From Kingdonia uniflora (Eukaryota > Streptophyta > Magnoliopsida > Ranunculales > Circaeasteraceae): a stretch of 64,000 bases of DNA. Location: NCBI GenBank assembly GCA_014058105.1, contig JACGCM010000004.1, positions 1,550,001-1,614,000 of the forward strand, written 5' to 3'. Shown piece by piece: positions 21,639 through 32,490 of this stretch (position 1 is the stretch's first letter; each line of letters opens with the position of its first letter). The translations under genes and the position numbers were made by a program. The notes under the pieces were generated by a model, which did not search any database, was not told the DNA's origin, and worked only from the letters and a program-made list of their open reading frames with translations.

Positions 21639-21768
21639 ACCAGATACTAATGCAGCCTGTTTTCGCAAATGTATTAAGCAAAGTGGGAAATTGTATATCA
21701 AAGACCAGATAGTAATGTAGCCTGTTTTTGCAAATGTATTAAGCGAAGTGGGAAATTGTATATCAAGA
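21639..21768 (+). repeat. 65-bp tandem duplication in REM-B linker exon
   Basis: Two adjacent copies contain GCAAATGTATTAAGC and AAGTGGGAAATTGTATATCA. Because 65 is not a multiple of three, it shifts the frame of the linker before the second B3 domain. Confidence 0.8.
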
Positions 21769-22962
21769 CAGTATCAGAAAGATGTTTTACTTTAATCTGT
21801 TGGCCGTATTAAAAATATGATATGGTAAAGCTTTAGTCCTTTTATAAGAAAATAAGCTTCTATAGTTATCTTCTAATATTCATTCCATCACACAATAATT
21901 TATTAAATGCAGATTATTCCGAGTGAGTTGGCTGCTAAACTTAAACTCAAACGAAAGGCAAGTGCTATGCTTCAGGATCCACATGGTGAGTTATGGCCAG
22001 TAAAAATCGCCACTTGAACAGATGTCTGCATTCGTACAATTCTGGAATGCCAATGGATTAACAGTAGGGGACACCTGCCAATTTGAGTTTCTTCAGGGGA
22101 AAACTAATCCTGTAAAGGTTGATATCTTTCGAGGATTTACAAATCCTTCTGCTACTAGTGTGAAACTGGCACAAGGCGAAAACAAAACGTTTCGAAATAG
22201 TTCAAATCCTATCTCGATTCAGGCCAGAGTCATAGAAGCAAATAACTCAGCATGTGTAAGTGAGACTAGATCAAAAACACGGAGAAACATCTACAGCACT
22301 CGCTCTGTTAGTCCTGTTCCTTCGAATGGCACGCTCGCTAAAAACAAAAGAAAGGAGGCTGAAAATCAGTGTGATATTAGAGGATTAGTTGGTAGAAATC
22401 AATCAACCAAGATTGAAGAGAAGATACATGAAAAAGATATCATTGATTGGGAGAATGAAGTGAGTCCAATTAATTTAGATGACTTTTCATCAAAAAGAAG
22501 AAGGAAACATGACCAAAATCCAATAAAGAATGCTGAAAACCTGCAAGAAAGGGTTCCATCTTATAAGGGTATTGGTATTCAATTTAATGCAGGTAATCTT
22601 AGGAAGTCTCCTATGAACGAAAACGAAAGTGATGCACATGGCTTTATGCAAAGTTATACAGTCGCAGGATCTCCCATTTGTCAGAAATCGCGGACTGAAG
22701 CATCCTTCTTTTACCTTCAAAACAATGTCAACCTATCTGAGATCAAAATTGGTGGTCAGCTTCTTAACTCAAAAGCTCATACTAATAAATTTTCAGATGG
22801 TTCTCATTTTCCAAGTTTTATCTTATTTTTAGCAAACTGTTATAAGGCATAGAAATTCCGACTTGTGCAGTATATACCAGAGATACCTGACAAACAAAAT
22901 GAAGAAACTCAAACTCTGCGGTCCTGATGGAAGAATGTGGGACGCGGAGTTCTCTTTTGGAA

Positions 22963-23592
22963 ATACAGATTCCATAAAAAGAGTTTTCACAGAAGAATGT
23001 GGGACCATAATCCCATAAGATAAAGAAAAATCTCTCCGTTCATTTTCTCATACTTGAGTAATACAGATTCCATAAAAAAAAAAAAAAGTAAAGTAGGTTA
23101 GAGCATCCACAGCAGCCTCCCTAAACTTATTTTATGGAGGCAAAAAGTAATAAAATAGCTTTTATAGGCTCTATATCCCTATTTTTTTTCTTTCTCTTAT
23201 GGGGGGAGTCTAGAGAAATATTTGGTCAGCCCATAGGACTCTTATATTACATGTAAAGTTACTTTAGATGTTGAATATCAGCAATCTATATTTATCTTTT
23301 CAAATTTTCTTGATATACCAATTATATTAATTATTTGGTTGATATTTTGATCATAAAATTTATCATGGTCATTTAAAAGTGGTTGCTCAAGTCAAATCTG
23401 GTCTTAGTACACTTGGGAACCCAAAGGTTAATCACTAAATAAACCTTTGGATATAAGAGGAACAAGGTCAAATCATTCAAGTAAGAAATACAGATCTCCC
23501 TTAAGAAGTCATGATTGCTTCTTACTTCTTTCTTATAGGATCTGAGATTTTCTCCTTCTCTTTATCTCTACCAAAACAATAAAATAGAAGAA
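22963..23592. other. Spacer between REM copies B and C
   Basis: REM-B homology stops in the last exon and jumps to sequence resembling the far 3' flank of copy D (TTTTCTCATA region near 60320), indicating a deletion junction. AATACAGATTCCATAAAA occurs twice (about 22961 and 23061). From 23100, GAGCATCCACAGCAGCCTCCC looks like a MITE end, perhaps pairing with GTGGTTGCTC near 23390. The last 150 bases resemble the 5' flank of the other REM copies, with ATATAAGAGG at 23451. Confidence 0.4.
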
Positions 23593-24143
23593 ATTGGTAC
23601 AAAATCAAAAGGCAGAAGCAGTAAACCAAGTTTCTTTAGAGTGTTACTTGGTGATTTTTCAAAAACTGGTAAGCTTCAACAAACCTATTTCTTACCATAA
23701 GAGTTGCAGTTATTTGAATGTTTTTGTGTGCAAGTATTTTTTAGGTTTCTTGAGTACTATCTACATGTCATGTGAGTTGATCTCTTTTTCTCATGTACAT
23801 GTTATCAAATGCCTCCATGACATCATCATCACATACTCAACCTCTCATTGTAGAATGTTACATTTGCTACAACTAATACTGAGCCAATTTGTTGAACTTA
23901 GTAAACTTAGCAAAAATCGTCTATTTTTAGCCTAAATGATGCTCTATCTTTTTTTATTCAATAGAGTTGCATTCACTGCAAGGTATACTTGGTTAAACCT
24001 ATCAAATGTGCATATCCTAATTGATGTTGTCACTTGATTTCTGTGGTATATGTAGATTAGGCAGGGCTTTTTTTTCTTTTTCTTTTTTTGCTTAGGGCGA
24101 GCAGTACAAGTAAGGCAAAGATCCCACAACTTCTTTCCCTTAT

Positions 24144-24737
24144 CAGGGGCGAACTTATCGATTTAGAGTAGGGGGGGCTGTAGCAAAGAAAATGCATTGG
24201 GGTATATTGCTGGTTCGGGGGCGGAGCCCCCGAAAAAAAAAATTGGGTGTCCAAGGGTTACATCTTTATAACTATAAAAAGACCATGATCATACCAGTAG
24301 TTACAGAGAACATTCTTTTCTTGTGATGTTGAATGTTGATACTTGATAGTTGATATAGTGAGGTTGAAAGAAACAACGAACAAATCAAATGAACCTTATG
24401 ATAGTCGATAGAAACAGAGAGAGAAAAAAAAAAAGATGTTTGGAGAGAATGCAAAGATGAATACTTGGAGAGATGCTTGGAGTTGGAGACAAAGAGTCAG
24501 AGATAGATGCTCTTAGATTGTTTGGTTAATTGGTTTCCACTTCCCACACTTCCTGGGTCGGGCTCTTAGATTGTTTCATTCCCACACTTTTTGGGTTGGG
24601 TTGTGGGTTGTGGGATGTCAGGGTTGGGCTTTAGGTTGATATGTATAAGGTTTTTTTTATATTTTATATTGCTATATATAAGGGCTTTTTTTGGCAAAAA
24701 TCAAGGGGGGCAGTCTAAGCCTATAAATCCGCCCCTG
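24144..24737. mobile_element. Non-autonomous hAT element, 594 bp, perfect 8-bp TSD
   Basis: Ends CAGGGGCGAACTTATCGA and the complement of CTATAAATCCGCCCCTG, the CAGGGGCGGA-type terminal repeat of plant hAT elements. Both sides carry TCCCTTAT (24136-24143 and 24738-24745), an exact 8-bp duplication. There is no transposase. It sits inside the 3' part of the LINE. Confidence 0.92.
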
Positions 24738-24977
24738 TCCCTTATAGCATTTCTTCAAAATGATTGATTTGGTAGAAGAACACCCTGCATAAGTTGCAAG
24801 ACACTCCCCATTAAAGTTTCTTAAGAGACATCGAAAACCACATCTATCATCTATGAGGCCCTCTTCAGAGTTGAATATACGACAGCGTTCTCTGGGAGTC
24901 GCCTAGTGACAACATATCATCTTAGGTAAGGCAAAGGAAGGGGAGAGCTTCCTTTGTCAACACTGAAGACTACTTTC

Positions 24978-25505
24978 TCATGAATACTTCTTAATAGAAG
25001 CTTCGAGATTACTATAAGGTTTATTTTCATTCTTGAGGTGCATATTGTTCATGTCTCTCAAAACACGATACATTTTCGCACAAACCCCAGCAATATGCAA
25101 GATGAATTTTAGTAGCAGTACCTCTTGGTTCAGGTTCGCAGGCCATTTAACCGTGCCCATGAAGCTCTCATTTGGATAGGCAAGCCCACATTTCAACATA
25201 ATTTTTGAGGCTAGGGAATTTGTAAAAGAGCATTCAACAAAGAAGTGATCAATGCTTTCATTGGTCTCTTTACAAAAGATAGAGTCAGAGTTGTTAACTA
25301 TGTATCTTTGAACTGGCCTATCTTGTGTGGAGATGTACCCTTTGATAGCAGTCCACATAATAAAACCATGTTTTGGACAACAGTCTTTATCCCAACAGCC
25401 TTTATACCAAATCCTTCTAGGTCTTTTAGGTCTAAGGTAATTGACTTTTGCGGGCCATGGCATAAGTATCTTCTTGCTTCTTGGGAGGGTTTCCAAAAAA
25501 GTCAA
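24978..25505 (-). pseudogene. LINE zf-RVT domain fragment
   Basis: A 175-codon open frame resembling the C-terminal zinc-binding region that follows reverse transcriptase in plant LINE ORF2. Features are RRIWYKGCWDKDCCPKHGF, IMWTAIKGYISTQDRPVQRY, SIFCKETNESIDHFFVECSF (the CxxC..H..C-like part, with the first Cys pair reduced), and MLKCGLAYPNESF. Its upstream neighbour on the same strand (25800-26034) has the FWHDPW segment that normally precedes this domain. The two are separated by a foreign insert around 25600-25828. In the intact element the protein would copy element RNA in the nucleus at the target site. Here it is an isolated domain with no start of its own. Confidence 0.75.
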
Positions 25506-25649
25506 TCAAATATAACATTATATTTGACTAGAAAATTATCCGGATTTACTTCTCCTCTCGTAAAAAAGTTCGAAGCTTTTTACGGCAATGACATGATCAA
25601 CTTAAGGTGAAAAAATAAATTAAAATAAGGTTCTTATTTGATATCATCA

Positions 25650-25716
25650 AGAATTAAACCTTGGACTCTTAGATTAAGAGTTTTACAATTTACCAGTTGA
25701 GCTAACTTTCCTTGAT
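25650..25716 (-). pseudogene. tRNA-Lys-like pseudogene or SINE head
   Basis: On the minus strand, TTAGCTCAACTGGTAAA resembles an A box, TCTTAAT fits a Lys-CTT anticodon loop, and AAGGTTTAATTC is a degraded B box. The acceptor stem does not pair, so it is not a working tRNA. It may be a tRNA-derived repeat carried by the surrounding insert. Confidence 0.35.
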
Positions 25717-25729
25717 GTCATTAGGACAA

Positions 25730-25828
25730 AGAAAAATGTATACATATATATTTTTTTTAATTTATATATACCTATATAGGCATTTTTAACAAAATTCTTA
25801 GCCCCCCCCCCCTCTAAATCTGCCCCTG
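25730..25828. repeat. Possible right end of a second hAT-like element
   Basis: The segment ends CCTCTAAATCTGCCCCTG at 25828, the same terminal pattern as the 24144-24737 element, and it interrupts the LINE between the FWHDPW and zf-RVT regions. I could not find the left end or a matching 8-bp duplication (the following bases are CAGACACC). Confidence 0.4.
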
Positions 25829-26091
25829 CAGACACCATTGCAAATCACATTACTATCTGGAGATTTGTTTATAAGAAATAGCTCATACCTTATATATTTT
25901 GTAAATCCATCTTTGAGAATACCTAGATAGTGCCAAGGGTCATGCCAGAACCTGGTAGATCTACCATCACCAAAGAGGTGCATAATATTTTTTTTCCAAT
26001 ATATCAACACTGTAAGACTGTCCGCCAAATCCAAGAGCTCTCTTCAAGTAGTTCTTCTCAACCCAGGTCACCCAAAAGAAGCCCATCTATG

Positions 26092-26814
26092 TGTAGAAAT
26101 AAGAAGGAGAGGAAAATATTGATATTCCAAGATTATAATTATTACAAGTTTTACTACTCTTTATATAACAGGGGTCACTAAACTACATCAATTACTAACC
26201 AATGTGGGACCAAATGAGGAGTATATGTGTAGACACACTATATACTTCAACACTCCCCCTCACGTTGATACGATTGGATGACATAAAGAAAAAAAAATAG
26301 TCCCTAACAAAGATATAGTCACTCCCTCACTAATAAAAAAATTAAAGCAAACCCTGATAAACCTTTTTCAAGTATATCCTTTTGCCGCAGCAGAAACATT
26401 TTTAAACTTTGCACATCACCCATGAAATCGGTGGCAGTAATATCCGCCTTGTCATTTTTCCCACACGTGGCTTCGTAACCAAAAATTGTGAAATCGGTGG
26501 CAACTAGCGACTTGCCCATTTCTCACGTAAGGATGATATGAATATCTTAAATAAACACTGGAGAAATAGAGACACTTAGGTAAAAGTAAAAAGATCGTAA
26601 AAGATAGGATCACTCGAGGAAGAGAGAATCACTAGGGGTAAAAATAATCGCTTGAGAGAGAAAAAGAAAAAAAATACTCAAATAATAGATAATCACTCGA
26701 GGAAGAACGAATCACTCGAGGATATATAACAAGGGGTTACTAAACTACTTCTATTACTAACCAATGTGAGATTAAAGGAGGAGTATATGTGTAGACACAC
26801 TATATACTCCAACA
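26092..26814 (-). mobile_element. Short copia-like/LARD-type element, TSD CTATG
   Basis: Bounded by CTATG on both sides (26087-26091 and 26815-26819). It starts TGTAGAAATAAG and ends CTCCAACA, giving TGTTGGAG..TTCTACA on the minus strand. Two related segments (about 26165-26253 and 26725-26814), both ending in TATATACTYCAACA, are the remains of LTRs. The CTCCCCCTCACG next to the left one is a minus-strand purine tract. The 300-400 bases between code for nothing recognisable. It splits the LINE frame. Confidence 0.75.
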
Positions 26815-27266
26815 CTATGCTGCATTATTGTAATTGTGCTTTAGGATGGAGGCAGAATTCTAGCTCTTGAGGTTTTTAAGACCTAATCCTCCCTCCTTAG
26901 TGGGGTACCAAACATAACTCCAATCTGGAAAGCAGAACCTTTTAGTTCCATTCCCATGCTTTAATTTTTTTGTACAAAGTCTCCCCAGCTTGTAGATTAC
27001 CTCCTGTTGTAGTATGAAGATACAATTCTAGTAAACATGAGTGTTGTTCAGAACAGCTCTTATAAGTTGAAGTCTTCCAACAAATTAGTGGGATATTCTT
27101 CCATGAGGTAGGCAAGCTCTTTTTCCTCGAATTGATTCCTTTATCACAACTATTCAATGGTGATGGCCACTATCTAGGGGCAGCAATTTGACCAGGTTTT
27201 TTGGATCCTGCCTGCACCCTATCCTATGAAGTTGGTTTGGCAGAAGCTTAACAAGGGATGGGTGAG

Positions 27267-27616
27267 TGATATAACACATTCCTCATAGGATCATCTACCC
27301 ACCATATGACCTATGTTTATTTAATGTTATATTTTATGCTTTAGCTTAAACTCTGTTGGAGAGATCCAATATGGGTTATTAGTAGTTTTCCAATTTAAGC
27401 AGAAGTCTATTTTAATTAGAATTAGGGTTCCTAATTCTAACCTCCCTTGTGTCCTATAAAAGGGGAGGTCTAGGTTATTTGTTTCTTAGTTAGTTAATTC
27501 AGTTATTCAGAATAAGAGTTCTATTTGATAAAATTAAGGTTCCTTAAGAACCTAATTCTTTTTGTTAAACTGGTATTTTTCTTGATTATTGGCTTCCGCT
27601 TAATCAGTTTACATCA
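27267..27616 (+). repeat. gypsy-2 5' LTR
   Basis: 350 bp, with CTATAAAAGGGG as TATA region near 27456. Closely similar to 30697-31058. Confidence 0.9.
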
Positions 27617-28363
27617 AAGTGGCATCAGAGCGATCTTACAATTCTTCAATTCGACGAGATGAATGCAGCACATGAGCTTTTTTAAAAACTTGTGAGTGCC
27701 CAATACGAGTTGTTATAATCAATCCTACGAGTTTACGAAGATGGAGATAGGTCCGTTTAAACCAATTCACACCACGCCGTCGAGGAGTTCTCTGGCATCC
27801 CTAGCGTAATGGATCGATGCGAACAACGTGAGCACGTTACAGCCATAACGGTTTGAAATCCAAGTAAATTACCGGTATTATACGGATTAATTGATCCCCC
27901 CACAAGGTCCAAATCAAGTGTCGAGAAAGGTGCGATCCCGGTCACAAAAGCGGAAGTCGAAGATTTAAAACAAATTGTACCTGCCGTAAGGCTGTTGGTA
28001 AAAGATAAGGGTTGTACATGGATCCCATTTAACCCCCATGGGTCTACTTTAAGACTAGCTAGTTTGAGCCAAACCCAAGTCAAAGCTGCTGGGCCCAAGC
28101 CCGCAATAACTCTCCAGCAAACCCATATTCCAAGTAGTTGTCAAGTCTAAATACAAAATAAAACTATTACTCATATAACAAGCCCAAGTCATCATGAGCA
28201 AGAAGTCCCACCGAATTCTCAACTTTCTAACAAACTCCACCCAAAGCAGCTACATACAACAAAAAGCCTAACGAGATCCTGAGTTCCCAAAACAAGTGAA
28301 GGTCCTCCATCACCGAGTTGACCTCTCTCTGATGCACGGATTATCACACCCTAACCAACAACA
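27617..28363 (+). other. gypsy-2 leader and gag remnant
   Basis: Starts with the primer site. A short MNAAHELF frame at 27659 stops at once. The following sequence has only broken frames and no zinc knuckle that I can identify. Confidence 0.5.
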
Positions 28364-30619
28364 ATGCCAACACATCCGTCCATATCAACGGTGGTACCGC
28401 AGCAAGCCGAGCTTGGTGGCACTATAAAGAGAAGTACCAATTCTCGTAACACAATCCACACCCTACCTCTATGTGCTTCCATAAATAGGGCATTGAAGTT
28501 TGATCCGAGCTGCCTAAATTCTTGGCTCCATAACAATATTTTCCGTACATGGTGTATTACCAATGGGAGGCTCTGTGAAGTAATTATTGATTGTGGGTCT
28601 ACAGTGAATCTAGTGGCTAAAGAGCTAGTGGAGAGACTCAAGTTGGAGACCTTCTCAAGTACTGAGCCCTTTGATCTTACATGGCTCTTTCAAGGACAAG
28701 GTAAACGTTCAGAAGATGAGTGCGTGTTAACATTCACGATAGATGACGCTTATGAGGATATTATCCACGCCTCTGTAGTCGATATGGATATTTGCCATAT
28801 CCTACTTGGAAGACCTTGGATATTTGACAGCAAGGTCCATTATGATAGGGAAGCAAATATGTTTAGCTTCCTATGGGGGAATGGGAAAGTCATCCTAGAA
28901 CCGATGCCTCTGCCGACCCTTATTGCAGCCATCCAACAGGAACGTGTCAGCTTCATCGCAGATGCTAGATCTCATGGTAGGGCATACGCCCTTGTCAGTA
29001 CGTATTCCTCACCTCCTACACTTGTCCCTTCTTGTTTACAATCCATTATTGCAGAGTTTAGTAATGTTTGTGAAGAAAATGCCGATTGTGTTTTACTTCT
29101 ATTACGTGATATCTAACATGCTATTGATTTTGTTCTAGGATCCCCACTCCCAAATTTACCTCATTACCGAATGACGCCTACAGAACATGCAGAGTTACAG
29201 AAACAGGTCTCTGAGTTATATACCAAGGGCTTGGTAAGAAAGAGCATGTCACCATGTGTAGTACGTGCTCTTCTGACTCCTAAGAAAGATGGTAGCTGGC
29301 TGATCTGTGTTGATAGTAGAGTTATCAACATAATTACAGTTAAGTACCGTTTCCCAGTTTCACGGTTAGAGGATATGATTGACATCTTGCACGGTGCCAA
29401 GGTATTTTCCAAACTTGATCTTCGCAGTGGGTACCACCAGATTCGTATGCGACCAGGTGATGAATGGAAAATGGTGTTCAAGACAAAAGATGGACTAATC
29501 GAGTAGATGGTCATGCCTTTCGGCCTTTCTAATGCACCGTCAACATTTATGAGGTTGATGATGGAGGCATTACGCAATTATATCAACAAGTTTGTTGCAG
29601 TATACTTCGATGATATTCTGATCTACAATAAGATCGAGGAAGAACACTTAGAGCTTATCACCATTATTCTTGGAGTCCTCCGGGATAATAAACTATTTCT
29701 TCAGTTGAAGAAGTATTCTTTTATGGTTGATTTTATACAGTTTTTGGGATTTGTGGTGTCAGTTGACGGCATACGAGTTGATGACGATAAAGTTTAGGCT
29801 ATCAGGGATTGGCCAGTTCCTACTTCGACTTCACAGGTTTAGAGTTTTTATAGGTTGGCCACATTTTATAGCAGCTTCATTCAGGGTTTCAGCATGATCA
29901 TGGCACTACTGACAAACCTGATGCGTAACGTTCCATTTGTCTGGGGCCAGAGGCAGTGACGACTTTTACAAGAATTAAGGATGGGTTGACGTCAGCTCCT
30001 ATTCTAGTACTACCTGACTTTACACAATTGTTCCATGTACATACAGATGTGTACAAAATCGGTATTGGGGCAGTTCTTTCTCAAGGAGGGAAGCCAGTTG
30101 CATATTTCGCTCAGAACCTTTCGGGTCCACAGTTACGGTATTCTACTTATGATATTGAGTTGCTAGCAGTAGTCCACTCACTAAATCATTGGAGACACTA
30201 TTTGGTACACAGAGAGTTTATTCTTCACACTGATCACGATGCTTTATGACATATGCACAATCAGCAGGGGGTTACTTCTGATAGACAGGCAAAGTGGTTT
30301 AACTTTCTCCAAGATTATACGCTTTGTACTCAACATGCCAAGGGAAAGGAAAGGAGTCTTATTTGTACTATGCTCTGGACTATCCCCAATCATTGCTCGT
30401 AATAGGCAACCCAAACTTTCTCCTTTTGTTGGTAATCATGTGCCACCCATTACGTTGCTGGTTTCTCTTCTGCAGCAACATGAGTATAAGCGTATTGACA
30501 CCGTCCTAGAGCATAGTACAAATAAGACTCCAAAGAGGGATGTCTATCATTTATACAAGGTACATTGGGTGGGCAAGCCCGATTCAAAGGACTCATGGAT
30601 TTCATACCCATATTTTTGA
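28364..30619 (+). pseudogene. gypsy-2 protease-RT-RNase H remnant
   Basis: The protease region has CEVIIDCGSTVNLVAKELV (DxGS active site altered to DCGS) and CHILLGRPWIFD. RT has [48 protein letters not shown] and an intact YFDD box ([11 protein letters not shown], about 29601). RNase H has VHTDVYKIGIGAVLSQGGKP and HTDHDAL. From 28364 to 29797 the frame is constant, with stops at 29114, 29504 and 29795; it then shifts. After RNase H it jumps, without integrase, to a region resembling a chromodomain (YHLYKVHWVGKPDSKDSW) that ends at 30619. It belongs to the plant Metaviridae-like family and is inactive by deletion. Confidence 0.85.
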
Positions 30620-30696
30620 CAGAGGGACCCTATCCTATTTTCTGATTACACCAACCGGTTGAATTCGTGGCCGAATTCTTCCACAGAGGGAGGGCT

Positions 30697-31058
30697 TGAT
30701 GTAACACATCCCTCATAGGATTGTCTACCCAACATATGACCTATGTTTATTTAATGTTATATTTTATGTTTTAGCTTAAGCTCTATTGGAGAGGTCCATT
30801 ATGGGTTATTAGCAGTTTCCCAATTTAAGTAGAAGTCTATTTTAATTAGAATTAAGGTTCCTAATTCTAACCCCCCATTTTAACCCCCTTGTGTTCTATA
30901 AAAAGGGAGGTCTAGGTTATTTGTTTCTTAGTTAGTTAATTTAGTTGTTCAAAACAAGAATTCTAGTTAATAAAATTAGAGTTCCTGAAGAACCTAATTC
31001 ATTTTGTTAAACTGGTGTTTTTCTTGATTATTGGCTTCCACGTAATCAGTTTACATCA
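30697..31058 (+). repeat. gypsy-2 3' LTR
   Basis: 362 bp, differing from the 5' LTR mainly by a short duplication of the AACCCCC segment near 30885. Followed by GTGTG, then REM-C intron sequence. Confidence 0.9.
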
Positions 31059-31622
31059 GTGTGTATGGTAAAAACTTGAGAAACCTACCAGGGATTGGTT
31101 CGTATATTTTTTATTCAGACGTAACCAAGGAGATACATGGGATTCTTACTTTAGAACTTTTTTCTTTTAACAAACTTATACTTTAGCACTCTTTATCTGA
31201 TAATTAAACTATCGTCTTTTCTTTTGTAGCGTATACCACCATCTTTTAACAAGCACTTCAACGGAATTAGCTTACCCCAAAAATTGTATATTAGAAGTCC
31301 TACTGGAAAATCTTGGACTGTGATACTTAAGAAAGTTGATGATGATTTGTTTAATCGTAATGGTTGGCAAGCATTTATGAGTGACCACTCTTTGAAAGCT
31401 GGGGAGTTTTTAGTTTTTAAATATTGTGGTAATTCAAAATTCAATGTCAAAATATATGATAGAACTTGTTGTGAAAAGGTGTTGTTGGAAAAAAAAACAA
31501 GAGACTGAAGCATATCATTTTGGAAAATATATTAAGCGACGTGAGAAATCATACTTCAATGCAGTATCAGAAAGATGTTTTACTACAATCTGTAGACCAC
31601 ATAGAAATGGCTATATGGTAAT

Positions 31623-31964
31623 TGATGTGAATCATATCTCATGATCGTTTCTCGCATATCAACGAACTATTTATATTTATGTTCTTTTGATTCAAGCCTC
31701 TCTGCTAGAGATGTTTAGTAGGTTTGAGGGAGTTACTAATTAACCAACACAAGGTTAAGAAGGTATTTTTACCAGTTTTTAAAATATTCTTAATTAGGGC
31801 TTCCACCCCCTTATGTTCTATAAAAGGGAGGCTTGGTTCTCTATTTTATTTGGTTGTTAAAGTTGTGATTGAATAAAGTTCAAAGTTTAGCCCTAATTTA
31901 GTTTTAGGTTGATTTTAGCGTAAAAAACTTCTCGATTTAGCTTTCGCGTTGAGAGTTTACATCA
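31623..31964 (+). mobile_element. Solo LTR related to gypsy-2, inserted at an exon border of REM-C
   Basis: Starts TGATGTGAATCATATC and ends GAGTTTACATCA, the same terminal pattern as the gypsy-2 LTRs, with CTATAAAAGGGAGG as TATA region near 31821. GTAAT occurs on both sides (31618-31622 and 31965-31969). The left GTAAT is the splice donor of the linker exon, so the LTR begins five bases into the intron. There is no internal region. Confidence 0.88.
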
Positions 31965-32000
31965 GTAATACTTTGCTCTTTCTATAAAATAAGTTGATAA

Positions 32001-32257
32001 TGTTGGGATATGATCAATCTAGAATAGAATAATACTAAAGCATGAACAAGAGAAAAATAGAGAAAGAAATTTATTCATTATTATAACATTATTCTCTGTA
32101 TATAGTACAGTTTTATTTATAGACAACCCAGAAGGATTCCCTATTTTACTCTAACTTTCCCCATAACCCTTTTGAGCCTATGGGTTTTCTAGGAGTCTGT
32201 ATAGGACACCCCAACCCTGTTGGGTTCCTATCTTGAGCTTGGACTTAACTCCTAACA
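32001..32257 (-). repeat. copia-1 3' LTR
   Basis: 257 bp; on the minus strand it follows the purine tract in the 32490-32510 region and a copia-type spacer. Nearly identical in length to 38949-39205. Confidence 0.92.
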
Positions 32258-32490
32258 CTCTCCCTTGGGGTATTCCATACTAGGACGACTTGCCTCATTA
32301 AAACCTCTGCCTAGCAAAATCCCTTGGGCAAAAAGCTTTGCAGGGAAAAAGTATAATCATATGCCCTGTATTGGTTGTGGACGCGTATACGTTGCCTCAT
32401 CAAAGCCTCTAGCAAGTAAAACCTCTTAGGATAAAAACTGCACTATCAGGAAAAAGAGTACAACACGCATACGTCCACGTCAGGCTCAGA

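Larger units (their letters stand above)
6815..22962 (+). pseudogene. REM copy B: three-B3-domain pseudogene split by large insertions
   Basis: Exon 1 (6815-6902) encodes a SFFKILVGDFSKKL end but has lost the frame from its ATG by about one base. Intron 1 contains 11.4 kb of inserted DNA. Exon 2 starts at 18975, is cut by a Helitron after CCA at 18983, and resumes at 21032 with SSFIKHFNGINL, GKSWTVILEKVDDDL and FNVKIFDRTCCEK. A frameshift follows near 21300. A linker exon starts at about 21519 and contains a 65-bp duplication. The next B3 exon begins at 21913 (IIPSELAAKLKLKRKAS), meets TGA near 22016 where part of the B3 core is lost, then runs open as a Ser/Lys-rich tail to 22852. The last B3 exon near 22870 has lost about 13 bases and ends abruptly after FSFG at about 22962. 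It is homologous to copy D throughout and not functional. Confidence 0.85.
24067..27135 (-). mobile_element. 5'-truncated LINE (non-LTR retrotransposon), itself interrupted
   Basis: On the minus strand the parts read in LINE order. First comes the C-terminal RT side (SWKNIPLICWK, EGGLGLKNLKS, about 26820-27135), then GRSTRFWHDPWHYLGILKDG (25950), then a zf-RVT domain (24978-25505). The T-run at 24067-24090 corresponds to a poly(A) tail. It lies in intron 1 of REM copy C: intron homology to copies B and D stops at about 24066 and resumes with ATTGATTCCTTT near 27136. No clear target duplication was found. The element lacks its endonuclease and most of RT, so it arrived truncated. Confidence 0.8.
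27267..31058 (+). mobile_element. gypsy-2: internally deleted Ty3/gypsy element
   Basis: LTRs at 27267-27616 and 30697-31058 begin TGATRTAACACAT and end GTTTACATCA, with TGATGTAA/TTACATCA terminal inverted repeats. A primer site TGGCATCAGAGC (27620-27631) fits initiator Met tRNA. The purine tract is AGAGGGAGGGC before 30697. Flanks GTGAG and GTGTG form a TSD with one mismatch within REM-C intron 1. The 3.1-kb interior keeps protease, RT and RNase H and a short chromodomain-like end, but gag is unrecognisable and the integrase is missing. Confidence 0.9.

Noticed and set aside
25650..25716. Functional tRNA-Lys gene
   Set aside because: The acceptor stem does not pair and the B box is degraded. 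Listed as a low-confidence pseudogene only.
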